From NCBI RefSeq assembly GCF_028689305.1, contig NZ_JAQTWM010000021.1:1-47370 (forward strand): a stretch of 47,370 nt of DNA. The letters are read 5' to 3'. The translations under genes were made by a program, and so were the position numbers. Source of the DNA: Rhodoferax sp. (GTDB taxonomy: Bacteria > Pseudomonadota > Gammaproteobacteria > Burkholderiales > Burkholderiaceae_C). This document shows, in pieces, positions 15,613 through 23,528 of this stretch (the first letter of the stretch is position 1; each line of letters starts with the position of its first letter). The notes beneath the pieces are model-generated. The model searched no databases. It worked only from the letters and a program-made list of their open reading frames with translations, and was not told the origin of the DNA.

Positions 15613-16905
15613 TCAACTCAGGGTATCAGCCCAGATGCCCCGCGCCCAGGCCAAAGCGAAACGCCCTTCGAGCTCATTGGCAGCCTTGGACACGCCACCT
15701 GAGCCCGCAACCGCAACCATGGTTTTCTTGGTTGGATCGTAGGCATGGACACTGGCCACGTGCACGACATCTTCTTCACTGACAAAGCTGTAGCAAGTGT
15801 TGTTGTAGATCGGGTTCTGGTTCACGGCTCTGCCCGTCAACAGGGCCACTACAGCCGCAGCACAGGTTTTGCCATGCTGGTTGGCCATGTGCCCTGATTT
15901 CGGCATGCCCGGTGCGATTTGAATGGAGTCCCCCAAGACGTGGATGTTCTTGGCGGCCTTGGATTCAAACGTCAGGAAGTCAACTTCACACCAACGCTTG
16001 TTGGCAGTGGCCAACCCTGTTTTGACAGCAATTTCTCCTGCCCGCATGGGGGGTATCAGGTTCAATACGTCGGCCTTGACGTTGTCATTGAATTCAAACT
16101 TCAGCGTGTTGGTGACTGCATCCACATCCGCCACCGCATGTTTAGGGCGGTATTCCACAATGCCTTTATAACGTTCGGCCCACGCTTTCTTGAAAAGAGG
16201 CCCTTTGGAAGTCACATCATCATTGGCATCCAGAATCAGCACCTTGGATTTGGGCTTGGCCTTGCTGAAATAGTTAGCCACCTGGCAAGCGCGTTCGTAG
16301 GGCCCAGGCGGGCAGCGATACGGAGCGAGCGGAATGGCCAGCGCATAAACACCTCCGTCCGGCATGGCTTCCAGCTGCTTGCGCAAAGCAATCGTCTGAG
16401 CACCCGCCTTCCAGGAATGCAGCACTTTGTCCCTGGCTCCCGGCTTGGCCATGCCAGGCAAGGTTTCCCACATAAAGTCAATACCGGGTGACAAAATCAG
16501 CCGGTCATAAGGTAATTCACCACCGCTGGCGAGTTTGACCAAACGCTTGTCCGGATCAATCGTCGTGACCATGTCGCGAATCACATTCACGCCATGCTGC
16601 TTGACCAAACCATCATAAGGTGTGGTGATATCTGCCATGGTTTTGACACCACCCAGAACAAGGTTGGATATCGGACAGGAAACAAATGACCCGTTTGGTT
16701 CCACCAACGTGACATGGATGCCGTAATCCGACCACATGCGCACGTATTTGGCTGCTGTTGCGCCGCCAAAACCGCCTCCCACGACCACCACCCGCGGACC
16801 GCTGGAACCGCTGACACTGGCGCAACCCGACAGTGTCGCCAAACCGCCCAGACCGCCGAGCACCGTACCCGCGCTCACAGCGCCGACAAATTGACGTCTT
16901 TTCAT
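15613..16905 (-). CDS. fccB: FccB/SoxF, flavoprotein subunit of flavocytochrome c sulfide dehydrogenase
   Basis: FAD enzyme of about 430 residues that oxidises sulfide (or persulfide) to sulfane sulfur in the periplasm. The FAD-binding VVVVGGGFGGATAAKYV, the redox cysteine regions FVSCPISNLVLGG and the second conserved YRCPPGPYERA are clear. The C-terminal FCSD domain (TCYSFVSEEDVVHVASV) is complete. The N-terminus MKRRQFVGAVSAGTVLGG is a Tat signal ending in TLSGC, so the protein is probably a Tat-exported lipoprotein. Of two adjacent ATGs, 16905 is better spaced (five bases) from AGGAG than 16908. Cotranscribed with a monoheme cytochrome upstream and fccA downstream. Confidence 0.94.
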   Translation of the reverse strand: MKRRQFVGAVSAGTVLGGLGGLATLSGCASVSGSSGPRVVVVGGGFGGATAAKYVRMWSDYGIHVTLVEPNGSFVSCPISNLVLGGVKTMADITTPYDGLVKQHGVNVIRDMVTTIDPDKRLVKLASGGELPYDRLILSPGIDFMWETLPGMAKPGARDKVLHSWKAGAQTIALRKQLEAMPDGGVYALAIPLAPYRCPPGPYERACQVANYFSKAKPKSKVLILDANDDVTSKGPLFKKAWAERYKGIVEYRPKHAVADVDAVTNTLKFEFNDNVKADVLNLIPPMRAGEIAVKTGLATANKRWCEVDFLTFESKAAKNIHVLGDSIQIAPGMPKSGHMANQHGKTCAAAVVALLTGRAVNQNPIYNNTCYSFVSEEDVVHVASVHAYDPTKKTMVAVAGSGGVSKAANELEGRFALAWARGIWADTLS

Positions 16906-16914
16906 CATGTCTCC

Positions 16915-17217
16915 TTATTTTTTCAACGCCGAAAAATAAATGGCCAACTGTTCGATCTGGACATCAGAATAGCCCTTGGCCAGCTGATGCATCAAAGTCG
17001 CCGGTTTTCTTCCCGACTTGAAGTCCTGCATTTTTTTCTGCAAATCGTCTTTGGACTGACCTGCCAGCGTCTCCATGCCTTGCGGTGCGACACCATGCGT
17101 TCCATGGCAAGCGGAACAGGATGCCGCCATGCTTTTGATCTGCAACTCGTCTGCATTGGCTCCTGCCGAACAAATGGCAAAGACACCACACCAAAACATT
17201 CTTTTGATGACTTTCAC
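16915..17217 (-). CDS. Small monoheme cytochrome c, first gene of the fcc operon
   Basis: Class I-type cytochrome of 100 residues: signal peptide (VIKRMFWCGVFAICSAGANA), heme site CSACHGTHGVAPQGMETLAGQ, and the C-terminal pattern KKMQDFKSGRKP..ATLMHQLAKGYSD with a likely distal Met. It resembles c553/SoxE-like electron carriers and one half of a c4 cytochrome. Start GTG 17217 was chosen because AAGGAG lies five bases upstream; the ATG at residue 7 lacks such a site. It is nine bases ahead of fccB. It probably passes electrons from sulfide dehydrogenase to an oxidase or to other cytochromes. Confidence 0.88.
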   Translation of the reverse strand: MKVIKRMFWCGVFAICSAGANADELQIKSMAASCSACHGTHGVAPQGMETLAGQSKDDLQKKMQDFKSGRKPATLMHQLAKGYSDVQIEQLAIYFSALKK

Positions 17218-17277
17218 TTCGTCTCCTTGATTTAAAAAACCGTCCACCCTATCCACCCATTCATCAGATAACAATAC

Positions 17278-17309
17278 TTACATCACTTAATTCTGATAGA
17301 TTGATGTTA
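17278..17309. promoter_or_regulatory. Operator-like dyad B upstream of the fcc operon
   Basis: TTACATCA-N16-TGATGTTA is an eight-base dyad with one mismatch, centred ~76 bases upstream of GTG 17217. It contains ACTTAATTCTG (17285-17295), identical to dyad A at 12448. It lies in the region shared with the divergent DsrE-like gene and could serve both. Confidence 0.55.
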
Positions 17310-17352
17310 CGGTCATTTATCACCCCCTGCTGTCCGTAAAAACCCTCACACT

Positions 17353-17393
17353 GTCATGGTAATGATGGCTTTTGTCATCCATGCCACCATGAC
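17353..17393. promoter_or_regulatory. Long dyad in the leader of the DsrE-like gene
   Basis: GTCATGGT and ACCATGAC form perfect eight-base arms 25 bases apart, with a smaller GATG..CATC pair nested inside. The structure ends 42 bases before ATG 17436. It could be an operator or a leader hairpin. No regulator can be assigned. Confidence 0.4.
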
Positions 17394-17435
17394 GTGGTTA
17401 TCTTCATTTCAACGACCTTATCCAGACAGGAAATC

Positions 17436-17849
17436 ATGAAAAAACTCTTGCTTGCCATCGTGCTTTTGATCAGTGCCATGACGACATCGGCACAAACATC
17501 AAAAGTGGTCTATCACATCACCACCGGTATTGAAACAGCGGCGGCGGCTCTCAACAATGTGAAAAATCATCTGGCGGCTGACCCCGGTGTGAAAATTGTT
17601 GTTGTGACCAATGGGCCAGGGGTGGACTTTCTCCTGGCCGACAGCAAGGACAGCAAGGGACGGGAGTTTTCTGGCATCGTCAGTGGGCTGGCTGGTCAAA
17701 ATGTGGAGTTCCGGGTCTGCAACAACACGCTGTTGTCACGCAACATTGACCCAGCCAATTTGTTGCTTGAGACAAAAATTGTGCCGTCGGGTGTGGCCGA
17801 AGCGGCAAAGCTGCAGAGCAAGGAAGGGTTTGCCTATCTCAAGCCCTGA
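17436..17849 (+). CDS. Periplasmic DsrE/DsrF-like protein
   Basis: Protein of 137 residues: Sec signal (MKKLLLAIVLLISAMTTSAQ), then a DsrE/F-like fold with VVYHITTGIETAAAALNNV, VKIVVVTNGPGVDFLL and the conserved cysteine in VEFRVCNNTLLSRNI. Cytoplasmic DsrE-type proteins bind sulfane sulfur as a persulfide on such a cysteine. This exported version would work on the sulfide dehydrogenase side of the membrane. It is divergent from the fcc operon and followed by a convergent ArsR-type regulator. Acting as acceptor or carrier for FCSD-derived sulfur is an inference. AGGAAA precedes the start. Confidence 0.85.
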   Translation: MKKLLLAIVLLISAMTTSAQTSKVVYHITTGIETAAAALNNVKNHLAADPGVKIVVVTNGPGVDFLLADSKDSKGREFSGIVSGLAGQNVEFRVCNNTLLSRNIDPANLLLETKIVPSGVAEAAKLQSKEGFAYLKP

Positions 17850-17866
17850 TACCCACGCATCGGAAA

Positions 17867-17887
17867 ATCGTGCTCAGACAGCACGAT
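17867..17887 (-). terminator. Terminator of the second ArsR-type gene
   Basis: ATCGTGCT-N5-AGCACGAT is a perfect eight-pair stem, followed on the minus strand by TTTCC. The stop codon of the ArsR-family gene starts in the loop. It lies between two convergent genes and may end both transcripts. Confidence 0.6.
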
Positions 17888-18221
17888 CATCTGCATTTTT
17901 CCGTGATATCTCGTTACACACCGCCTCACAAATCGACACGATACGCTGGTCAATGATGTGATAGAAAATCTGCACACCATCACGGCGTTTGCCCAAGATA
18001 CCAGCCATGTATAGCGTGTTCAGGTGCTGAGACATGTTGGGTTGGGTGGTGTTGACCTGGGTCAGCAAATAGCTGACGTTTTTTTCACCGTCGCAGAGAC
18101 AGTTGATGATCTTGAGCCGCAGTGGAGCAGACATCACGCGAAACAAATCGGCCGCTGACTCAAACGTCTGGTCAGTCTTGACGATCTTGGTTGATTCAGC
18201 GGTGTTCGGTTGAAGCGGCAT
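17874..18221 (-). CDS. Second SoxR/BigR-like ArsR-family regulator
   Basis: Winged-helix repressor of 115 residues, a clear paralogue of the soxR product at 9602. The cysteines fall in the same places: Cys43 (NCLCDGEKNVS) and Cys98 with Cys102 (VSICEAVCNE). The recognition helix QPNMSQHLNTLYMAGIL is close to that of SoxR (QSNMSRHLNVLYQAGVV). It is therefore a candidate persulfide-responsive regulator of the fcc/DsrE/DUF302 genes around it, and might read the shared dyads A and B. ATG 18221 was chosen; the frame is open to 18302 without a better start. Confidence 0.9.
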   Translation of the reverse strand: MPLQPNTAESTKIVKTDQTFESAADLFRVMSAPLRLKIINCLCDGEKNVSYLLTQVNTTQPNMSQHLNTLYMAGILGKRRDGVQIFYHIIDQRIVSICEAVCNEISRKNADDRAV

Positions 18222-18316
18222 GATGACGAGGTACCTTCGTGAAATCTGTGCTCTGAATGTGAAACGGCAGTCTCCTGAGTAGAAACCACCTCCCAACATC
18301 ACAGCGATGGGTAATT

Positions 18317-19948
18317 TTACGTTGAGCTGTCGGCATTTTTGAGCGTACGTGTCAGCATAATGACAGGAATAAGGCCTATCAGCACCAGCGTCAAGGATGG
18401 CAGCGCAGCTTCCCCCAAGCGCTCGTCGCGCGCTAACTGATAAGCAACAACGGCCAGTGTGTCACTGTTAAACGGGCGCAGCACCAAGGTGGCAGGCAAT
18501 TCTTTCATCACGTCAACAAACACCAGCAATGCTGCCACTGCCGTGGAGCGCCGCAGCATTGGCCAGTGAACCCGGCGCAACAGCGCCAGATCACCGACGC
18601 CAAGCATACGGGCAGAATCGTCAAAGCTGATCGGCATACGAGCATAACCACTCTGCACCGATTGCAAAGCCACAGCACAAAACCGCACCAAATACGCCCA
18701 CACCAGACCGAACACGGTCGCCGTCATCAGGTAACCGACGCCGGTTTCAGGCACCATGGCTTGTAACCACCCCACCGGCAACAACAGCCCCACCACGATC
18801 ACAGCACCTGGTACTGCGTACCCCAAACCAACCAGGCGCACGGCCCAGCGCGTAGGGCGATCGGGCCGGCGTCGCAGGTTAAAAGCCAACCACACCGCCA
18901 AAGTCACAGCCAGGGCAGCACTGACAACCCCAAGTCTCACACTGTTGAGGGTCCAGTTCAAAAATTGCACCCACGACAGCAGCGACCAGTCCGCAATCAA
19001 CGGGCGCAGCATGAACAACACCGGCAGAACAAAACCCATCAGCACGGGTACCGTGCACACCAACCAGGCCAACACACGAAACCTGCCCATCAAACGCATG
19101 GGCCGGCAATCAAGCGCGCCAGCGCGAGCACCGCGGGTGACGGCAAAACGCATCCTGGCTTGAGATCGATGCTCCAAAAACAGCAAACAAGAAACCAAAC
19201 CGAGCAACACCGTGGCCAGTTGGGCCGCCGCCAAACGGTTGTCCATGGACAACCAGGCTTTGTAAATGCCGGCCGTGAAGGTCTGGATACCAAAATAACT
19301 CGAGACACCAAAATCGGCCAGCGTCTCCATCAATGCCAACGCCGTACCAGCTGCCACGGCCGGACGGGTCAATGGCAGCGCCACCTCCAGGATACGCCGA
19401 CGCAGCGGGGCTCCCAGCAGCCGTGCGGCCTCCATCAAATGGGCAGCCCGTTCGACCAAAGCCGCTCGCGCCAGCAAATAGACATAGGGGTAAAGTGTGA
19501 AAACAAAAACCCAGGCAGCACCGCCCACCTGACGGACTTCGGGGAACACCCGTCCTTGCAGGCCTGTAGCGCTGCGCAAAAAGGTTTGCAGCGGCCCGCT
19601 GAACTGCAAAAAATCGGTATAGGCATAAGCCACCACATAAGCCGGGGCAGCCAACGGTAACAACAAGGCCCATTCAAAAAAACGCCGTCCAGGAAACTCA
19701 AACAGCGTCACCACCACCGCACTTGACAGCCCCACCGCCACGATCCCAACAGCGACCATCACACACAAATACAGGGTGGTCAGCAAATAGTCAGGCAGCA
19801 CCGTCTGCCCCATCTCTCGCAAAATCTGCCAGGCTTGCCCCCCAGGCTCACCCAGGGACAACCATGAGGCCATCACTGCCAGCACCGGAAGCATGAAGAT
19901 TGCCGTCAGAGACAAAAACAGAAATTGACGCCAACGGTTACCAAGCAT
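18317..19948 (-). CDS. Fe(III)-type ABC transporter permease (FbpB/SfuB-like)
   Basis: Permease of two fused six-helix halves, 543 residues from ATG 19948, as usual for the iron(III)/thiamine-type family. An EAA-type loop is seen in each half: LMEAARLLGAPLRRRILEVA and FDDSARMLGVGDLALLRRVH. A second ATG at 20008 would add 20 polar residues, but the palindromic -10 at 19982-19999 predicts a transcript starting near 19975. I therefore prefer 19948. The ATPase gene is divergent, and no periplasmic binding protein is encoded nearby, so the substrate is open; Fe(III) is the family's most common one. Confidence 0.88.
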   Translation of the reverse strand: MLGNRWRQFLFLSLTAIFMLPVLAVMASWLSLGEPGGQAWQILREMGQTVLPDYLLTTLYLCVMVAVGIVAVGLSSAVVVTLFEFPGRRFFEWALLLPLAAPAYVVAYAYTDFLQFSGPLQTFLRSATGLQGRVFPEVRQVGGAAWVFVFTLYPYVYLLARAALVERAAHLMEAARLLGAPLRRRILEVALPLTRPAVAAGTALALMETLADFGVSSYFGIQTFTAGIYKAWLSMDNRLAAAQLATVLLGLVSCLLFLEHRSQARMRFAVTRGARAGALDCRPMRLMGRFRVLAWLVCTVPVLMGFVLPVLFMLRPLIADWSLLSWVQFLNWTLNSVRLGVVSAALAVTLAVWLAFNLRRRPDRPTRWAVRLVGLGYAVPGAVIVVGLLLPVGWLQAMVPETGVGYLMTATVFGLVWAYLVRFCAVALQSVQSGYARMPISFDDSARMLGVGDLALLRRVHWPMLRRSTAVAALLVFVDVMKELPATLVLRPFNSDTLAVVAYQLARDERLGEAALPSLTLVLIGLIPVIMLTRTLKNADSST

Positions 19949-19969
19949 GGAGGGATGACTCTGGAATTT

Positions 19970-19999
19970 TTGCAAATGAGAATTGTAAGCATCTACAAT
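19970..19999. promoter_or_regulatory. Back-to-back -10 elements for divergent ABC genes
   Basis: ATTGTA-N6-TACAAT (19982-19999) is a perfect palindrome whose arms are TACAAT -10 hexamers on both strands. On the plus strand TTGCAA at 19970 stands 18 bases ahead as a -35. The predicted start (~20006) falls on the ATPase start codon, giving a leaderless mRNA. The dyad could also be an operator. Confidence 0.5.
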
Positions 20000-20006
20000 C
20001 TTTTGC

Positions 20007-21191
20007 ATGTTCCTTGAAGTTACCCAACTCAGTGTGACCTATGCTGGCCAGAGTACAGACGCCGTGCACAAAGTGTCTTTTGGTCTGCAGGCAGGCGACA
20101 TTGGTGTGTTGATCGGCCCTTCTGGCTGTGGCAAGACCACACTGCTACGCGCAGTGGCGGGGCTGGAAAATACCAGCACGGGCGACATCAAATTGGCAGG
20201 TCAGGTCGTCAGCCGACCCGGCTTCAATCTGGCCCCCGAATTACGTCAGGTGGGCATGGTATTCCAAGACTATGCCCTGTTTCCGCATCTGGACATTGGC
20301 CGCAATGTGGCATTTGGCATTGACCATCTGCCTCGCCAACAACGCCGGGCACGGGTGACCGAAGTCTTGACGCTGGTTGGTCTGCAGGGGTTTGAGACCC
20401 GGTTTCCACATGAACTTTCGGGCGGGCAACAACAGCGCGTGGCCTTGGCGCGCGCGCTGGCTCCGAAACCGCGTTTGTTATTACTCGATGAACCCTTTTC
20501 CAACCTGGATGTGGACTTGCGTGAACGACTTGCACATGAGGTACGCGGTATTCTGAAAGCGGCCAACACCACAGCCCTGTTTGTGACACATGACCAGTTG
20601 GAGGCGTTCGCTGTCGGCGACACCATTGGCGTCATGAACCAAGGTGCGCTGCACCAATGGGACAACGCCTACACGCTCTACCACCGACCTGCCTCCCGCT
20701 TTGTGGCGGAGTTCATTGGCCATGGGGTATTTGCCCCGGCCACCATCTCCGAGGTCAACGGACAAGTCGTGGTTCACACCCCGCTGGGTAATCTGACCGA
20801 CCTCAGTGAGTGTCCACTGCCCTGTGCCCACTCAGGGGGTGCTTGCGACGTGCTGCTGCGCGCCGATGACATCGTTCACGACGACGATGCCCCCGTCAGG
20901 GCACAAATCATGCGCAAGGCATTCCGCGGAGCCGAATTCCTCTATACCTTGCGGCTGGCCGATGGCGTCACGGTGATGGCTCTGGTACCCAGCCACCACG
21001 ACCATCAGATCGGTGAATGGATCGGTATCCGGGCCCAGGTGGATCATGTGGTGACCTTCAACGGTCAATGTCCGATGAGCAGCGGCAAGATCTGCCGAAT
21101 GCCCTGCGAACACACGGCGCGGCCCCCCTCCGTGGCAACACCGGTACGCTGGCTCGAAACCGAACCAGCCACCATCACTACCACAGACTGA
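20007..21191 (+). CDS. Fe(III)-type ABC transporter ATP-binding protein (FbpC-like)
   Basis: Cytoplasmic ATPase of 394 residues. Walker A is GPSGCGKTT (residues 37-45), the Q loop lies in VGMVFQDYALFPH, the signature is LSGGQQQRVALARAL, Walker B is LLLLDEPFSNLD, and the H loop is VTHDQLEAF. A C-terminal TOBE-like domain includes DVLLRADDIVHDDD. It is the partner of the divergent permease; the two start codons overlap in the sequence CATG (20006-20009). There is no room for a normal ribosome-binding site after the predicted start, so translation may be leaderless. The last ~25 residues are unusually rich in Thr and Pro. Confidence 0.92.
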   Translation: MFLEVTQLSVTYAGQSTDAVHKVSFGLQAGDIGVLIGPSGCGKTTLLRAVAGLENTSTGDIKLAGQVVSRPGFNLAPELRQVGMVFQDYALFPHLDIGRNVAFGIDHLPRQQRRARVTEVLTLVGLQGFETRFPHELSGGQQQRVALARALAPKPRLLLLDEPFSNLDVDLRERLAHEVRGILKAANTTALFVTHDQLEAFAVGDTIGVMNQGALHQWDNAYTLYHRPASRFVAEFIGHGVFAPATISEVNGQVVVHTPLGNLTDLSECPLPCAHSGGACDVLLRADDIVHDDDAPVRAQIMRKAFRGAEFLYTLRLADGVTVMALVPSHHDHQIGEWIGIRAQVDHVVTFNGQCPMSSGKICRMPCEHTARPPSVATPVRWLETEPATITTTD

Positions 21192-21222
21192 CACTGGTCA
21201 CGCCAGTGATGCACCAGCCCGT

Positions 21223-22530
21223 TCACGCAGCCTGATAGGCCACGCGCCCACCCACCACGGTGCAACGGACCCGCCCGGGCAATTCATAACCCGAAAACGG
21301 CGTATGTTTACCCTGGCTGCACAGCGCATCAGCCTCAACAGTCCAAGCCGCTTGCGGGTCAAATACACAGACATCACCCAGCCCCCCCACCAACAGACGA
21401 CCAGTGCGTCCCTGACGCGAACCCAGCGCCGCGCCCAGCACGTTGGCCGGGCCATCGGTGACCACCGACAAGGCACGCAGCAAATCCGCATCACCATCCA
21501 GATGCCACTTGTAAGCCAGACTCAACAACAGTTCCAATCCAGTCGCACCGGGCTCACTCTGGGCAAATGGCAAGGCTTTGGCGTCATCATCCACCGGTGT
21601 GTGATCCGACACCAGTGCATCAATGGTGCCATCGGCCAGACCGGCACGCAGGGCGTCGCGGTCACGCTGCTGACGCAGTGGCGGATTCAGGCGCGCGCGA
21701 CTGTCAAAGTAACCGATATCCGTGTCCATGAGGTGCAACGAGTTGATACTGACATCACAGGTCAGCGGCAACCCTTGTGCCTTGGCCTGGCGCACCAGAC
21801 CGACACTGGCTGCGCTGCTGATGCGGCACAGATGCACTCGAGCACCGGTTGACCGCATCAATTCAAAAATGGTGTGCAGGGCAATGGTTTCAGCCATGAC
21901 CGGTACCCCGCTGAGCCCCATGCGTGTGGCCAGTGGCCCGCTGGCGGCGACCCCCTGTCCCAGGAAAGCATCTTGTGGTCGCAACCAGACAGCATAACCA
22001 AAGGTACTGGCGTATTGAAACGCCCGCTGCAACACCTGGGTATTGGTCAATGCCTCCTCCGCCTGACCAAAAGCCACACACCCGGCCTCGGTGAGTTCCA
22101 CCATCTCCGTCAGCGCTTCACCGCGCAGATTGCGCGTCAAGGCACCCAAGGGATACACCCGGGCCTGCTGCAATTTTTCGGCACGGAAACGCAGCATCTC
22201 CACCAGACCAGGCTCATCGAGCACCGGGTCGGTATCGGGCTGACACACCAGACTCGTCACACCACCAGCCATGGCTGCAGACATTTCAGATTCAAGCATC
22301 CTGGCGTGCTCGTACCCCGGCTCGCGTAACCGCACGGCCAAATCCACCAACCCAGGCAGTACCAGACAGCCAGTGGCGTCAATGGTGACTTCCGGGTCGA
22401 AATCAGATGCTATATTTTTAAGAGCTACCAGAGACCCATTGACAAGGGCCAGATCAGCTTTTTCATCAAACCCGCTGGCAGGATCAATCACCCGGCCACC
22501 GTGGATCAATACAGTTTTAAGTTTGTTCAT
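21223..22530 (-). CDS. pyrX: PyrX, non-catalytic dihydroorotase-like protein
   Basis: Dihydroorotase homologue of 435 residues. Where active class I enzymes have the metal motif DxHxHxREPG, this one reads VDLAVRLREPG (residues 62-72), so both histidines are missing. Other family blocks remain (NSLHLMDTDIGYFDSRARLNPPLR, VSDHTPVDDD). This is the pattern of the PyrC' pseudo-dihydroorotase of Pseudomonas and relatives, which is needed to assemble aspartate transcarbamoylase. Location next to pyrB fits. Start: ATG 22530 gives the usual family N-terminus. A TTG at 22569 overlapping the pyrB stop is also possible. A functional dihydroorotase must be encoded elsewhere. Confidence 0.88.
   Translation of the reverse strand: MNKLKTVLIHGGRVIDPASGFDEKADLALVNGSLVALKNIASDFDPEVTIDATGCLVLPGLVDLAVRLREPGYEHARMLESEMSAAMAGGVTSLVCQPDTDPVLDEPGLVEMLRFRAEKLQQARVYPLGALTRNLRGEALTEMVELTEAGCVAFGQAEEALTNTQVLQRAFQYASTFGYAVWLRPQDAFLGQGVAASGPLATRMGLSGVPVMAETIALHTIFELMRSTGARVHLCRISSAASVGLVRQAKAQGLPLTCDVSINSLHLMDTDIGYFDSRARLNPPLRQQRDRDALRAGLADGTIDALVSDHTPVDDDAKALPFAQSEPGATGLELLLSLAYKWHLDGDADLLRALSVVTDGPANVLGAALGSRQGRTGRLLVGGLGDVCVFDPQAAWTVEADALCSQGKHTPFSGYELPGRVRCTVVGGRVAYQAA
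22405..22455 (-). repeat. Possible intragenic copy of the intergenic repeat (R5)
   Basis: On the minus strand CTGGTAGCTCTTAAAAATAT followed by AGC resembles the complement of repeat R4 (CTGGGTAGCTATCAAAAATA, then GAGC), and GGCC lies at the expected side. It encodes residues near VALKNIA of PyrX, a variable loop. Degenerate, so only tentatively a repeat copy. Confidence 0.3.
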
Positions 22531-22565
22531 AGGGTATGTCCCGAAATATGCCCGTGCGACGCGAT

Positions 22566-23528
22566 TCAAGCCTCATTCCCAGCCACGATGCTCATCACCG
22601 CCATGCGCACGGCAATACCAAAAGTGACCTGCGGCAAGATCACACTGTGCTGCCCATCCACCACGGCCGAGTCGATCTCGACACCCCGGTTGATCGGCCC
22701 GGGATGCATCACGATGGCATCCGGCCTGGCCTGTTGGAGCTTCTCGGGTGTCAGACCAAAACTCTTGAAAAATTCCTGACTGGACGGCAACAATGCGCCG
22801 CTCATGCGCTCATTTTGCAGACGCAGCATGATCACTACATCGCAGTCCTTGATGCCCTCTTCGAGGGTGTGGCACACCCGCACGCCCATCTGGGCCATGT
22901 CAGCCGGCACCAGCGTCTTGGGGCCAACCACCCGCACCTCGGGACAGCCCAGGGTGGTCAGGGCGTGGATGTCGGAGCGTGCCACCCGCGAGTGCAACAC
23001 ATCGCCGACAATGGCCACGGTCAGGTTGGAAAAGTCCTTCTTGTAGTGCCGGATGGTGTACATATCCAGCAGCCCCTGGGTCGGGTGGGCATGACGGCCA
23101 TCACCAGCGTTGATCACATGCACATGCGGCGCCACATGCTGGGCAATCAGATACGGCGCCCCTGATTCACTGTGGCGCACGACAAAAATATCGGCCGCCA
23201 TCGCACTCAGATTGGCAATGGTGTCAAGCAATGATTCCCCCTTGGACGCCGAAGACTTGGCAATATCCAGGTTGATCACATCGGCGCTGAGCCGCTTGGC
23301 CGCAATCTCAAAGGTGGTACGGGTGCGCGTGGAATTTTCGAAAAACAGGTTGAACACACTTTTGCCACGCAGCAACGGCACTTTCTTGACCTCGCGGTCA
23401 CTCATCGACACAAAGTTCGTCGCCGTGTCGAGCACCTGGGTCAGGATACTTTTGGGTAGCCCCTCGGTGGACAGCAGGTGGACCAGTTCACCGTTTTTAT
23501 TCAACTGCGGATTGTGCTTGTTCAGCAT
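22566..23528 (-). CDS. pyrB: Aspartate carbamoyltransferase catalytic chain
   Basis: Joins carbamoyl phosphate and aspartate in the committed step of pyrimidine synthesis. The 320 residues include the carbamoyl-phosphate loop [13 protein letters not shown], the active-site [20 protein letters not shown], and [12 protein letters not shown]. It overlaps the end of pyrR by seven bases and is followed by pyrX, whose product is expected to complex with it. No regulatory pyrI is present, as usual for this ATCase class. Confidence 0.96.
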   Translation of the reverse strand: MLNKHNPQLNKNGELVHLLSTEGLPKSILTQVLDTATNFVSMSDREVKKVPLLRGKSVFNLFFENSTRTRTTFEIAAKRLSADVINLDIAKSSASKGESLLDTIANLSAMAADIFVVRHSESGAPYLIAQHVAPHVHVINAGDGRHAHPTQGLLDMYTIRHYKKDFSNLTVAIVGDVLHSRVARSDIHALTTLGCPEVRVVGPKTLVPADMAQMGVRVCHTLEEGIKDCDVVIMLRLQNERMSGALLPSSQEFFKSFGLTPEKLQQARPDAIVMHPGPINRGVEIDSAVVDGQHSVILPQVTFGIAVRMAVMSIVAGNEA

